64,000 nucleotides of DNA from Stigmatella aurantiaca (lineage in GTDB: Bacteria > Myxococcota > Myxococcia > Myxococcales > Myxococcaceae), in the NCBI RefSeq assembly GCF_900109545.1, contig NZ_FOAP01000002.1, forward strand, positions 124,001-188,000, read 5' to 3'. Numbering within the stretch: the stretch's first letter is position 1; each line of letters starts with the position of its first letter. A program made the translations under genes and the position numbers. A model generated the notes under the pieces. That model did no database searches, was not told where the DNA came from, and saw nothing but the letters and a program-made list of their open reading frames with translations. This document shows, one piece after another, positions 63,682 to 64,000 of the stretch.

Positions 63682-64000
63682 ATGGCCTCATCCCGGAAAT
63701 GGCTCGCTCCGCTGTTCACCGCCGCCCTGGCGCTCACACACTGCTCTGACTCCGGCACACCGGAAGGTCCCTTGCAGGAAGCGCCCACGGGGGCTGCCCC
63801 GGGAGATTTCATCTCCTCGGACAAGGAGCGGGTGGTGTCTCCCGAGGTGCAGGCCGGGGACCTCGCGGCGCTCGTCACCGGAAACACCGACTTCGGGGCC
63901 TCCGTGTACCGGAAGATCGCGAAGCCGGGACAGAACCTCTTCTTCTCCCCGTTCAGCATCTCCCAGGTGCTGTCGATGGTGTACGTGGGCGCCCGCAGCC
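63682..64000 (+). CDS. Serpin-family protease inhibitor lipoprotein, N-terminal part (runs off right edge)
   Basis: The first 106 residues are visible. A lipoprotein-type signal (APLFTAALALTHCSDSG) and a short linker are followed by the serpin opening TDFGASVYRKIAKPG, NLFFSPFSISQVLSMVYVGA, matching helix A and strand 6B of serpins. The reactive-site loop lies outside the window. Bacterial serpins trap serine or cysteine proteases. GAGGAA lies just upstream of the ATG. Confidence 0.88.
   Translation, partial: MASSRKWLAPLFTAALALTHCSDSGTPEGPLQEAPTGAAPGDFISSDKERVVSPEVQAGDLAALVTGNTDFGASVYRKIAKPGQNLFFSPFSISQVLSMVYVGARS

Overview
This 64 kb window is strongly GC-rich, almost completely coding, and reads as chromosome of a fruiting myxobacterium, probably of the Stigmatella/Cystobacter/Archangium/Myxococcus group. 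The evidence is the mix of genes: Hanks-type Ser/Thr kinases, FHA domains, sigma-54 activators, a GYF/AgmX-type protein, ELWxxDGT repeats with a MYXO-CTERM-like tail, and many lipoproteins and outer-membrane proteins. The genus is an inference. I see no rRNA, tRNA, CRISPR array, insertion sequence or prophage, and no gene-free stretch longer than 300 bases.

Layout. 1-5.4 kb (minus): fructose PTS genes (fruK and an EIIA-HPr-EI fusion), then a NarL-type two-component pair. 5.5-8.6 kb: a group with a sulfur-chemistry theme (ubiquitin-like sulfur carrier, JAMM peptidase, APS-kinase-like protein, LarE). 8.6-13.3 kb: a small beta-rich exported protein, a 54-residue ribbon-helix-helix protein, truA, a GYF/AgmX membrane protein and clpX. 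13.4-18.9 kb: a short lidless Hsp70 divergent from prkA, a lipoprotein protease and dCMP deaminase. 19.1-23.9 kb: a degenerate histidine kinase, an NtrC-type regulator and a tandem ArsA/Get3-like ATPase. 24.5-31.3 kb: accA-cmk, a TPR protein with a lytic transglycosylase, a CAP-domain protein and a DUF721 protein. 31.4-43.1 kb: a large lipoprotein, an FHA-GGDEF cyclase, an acyltransferase/epimerase pair, mutL, an outer-membrane protein, TPR and SnoaL-like proteins.

43.2-50.1 kb (minus) is a tightly packed five-gene unit: Ser/Thr kinase, TPR membrane protein, FHA-GAF-sigma-54 activator and two lipoproteins. Four genes are joined by 1-4 base overlaps. It looks like a self-contained route from kinase to transcription. 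50.3-57.9 kb holds an extremely Met-rich protein (65 of 144 residues), an XRE-cupin regulator behind a coupled 44-residue Trp-rich ORF with a good promoter, a zinc-peptidase-like protein, and a kinase fused to an MshEN-type (c-di-GMP-binding-like) domain and a receiver whose phospho-acceptor Asp is Glu. 58-64 kb has an HtrA-like protease overlapping an FHA membrane protein, a 17-repeat ELWxxDGT surface protein and the start of a serpin.

The best candidates for something little described are the five-gene kinase/FHA-activator operon, the kinase-MshEN-pseudoreceiver fusion, the Met-rich protein, and the Trp-rich leader ORF with its XRE-cupin regulator. Start codons were chosen by Shine-Dalgarno match, overlap with neighbours and family N-termini. 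Homology statements come from motif recognition, not from a search.
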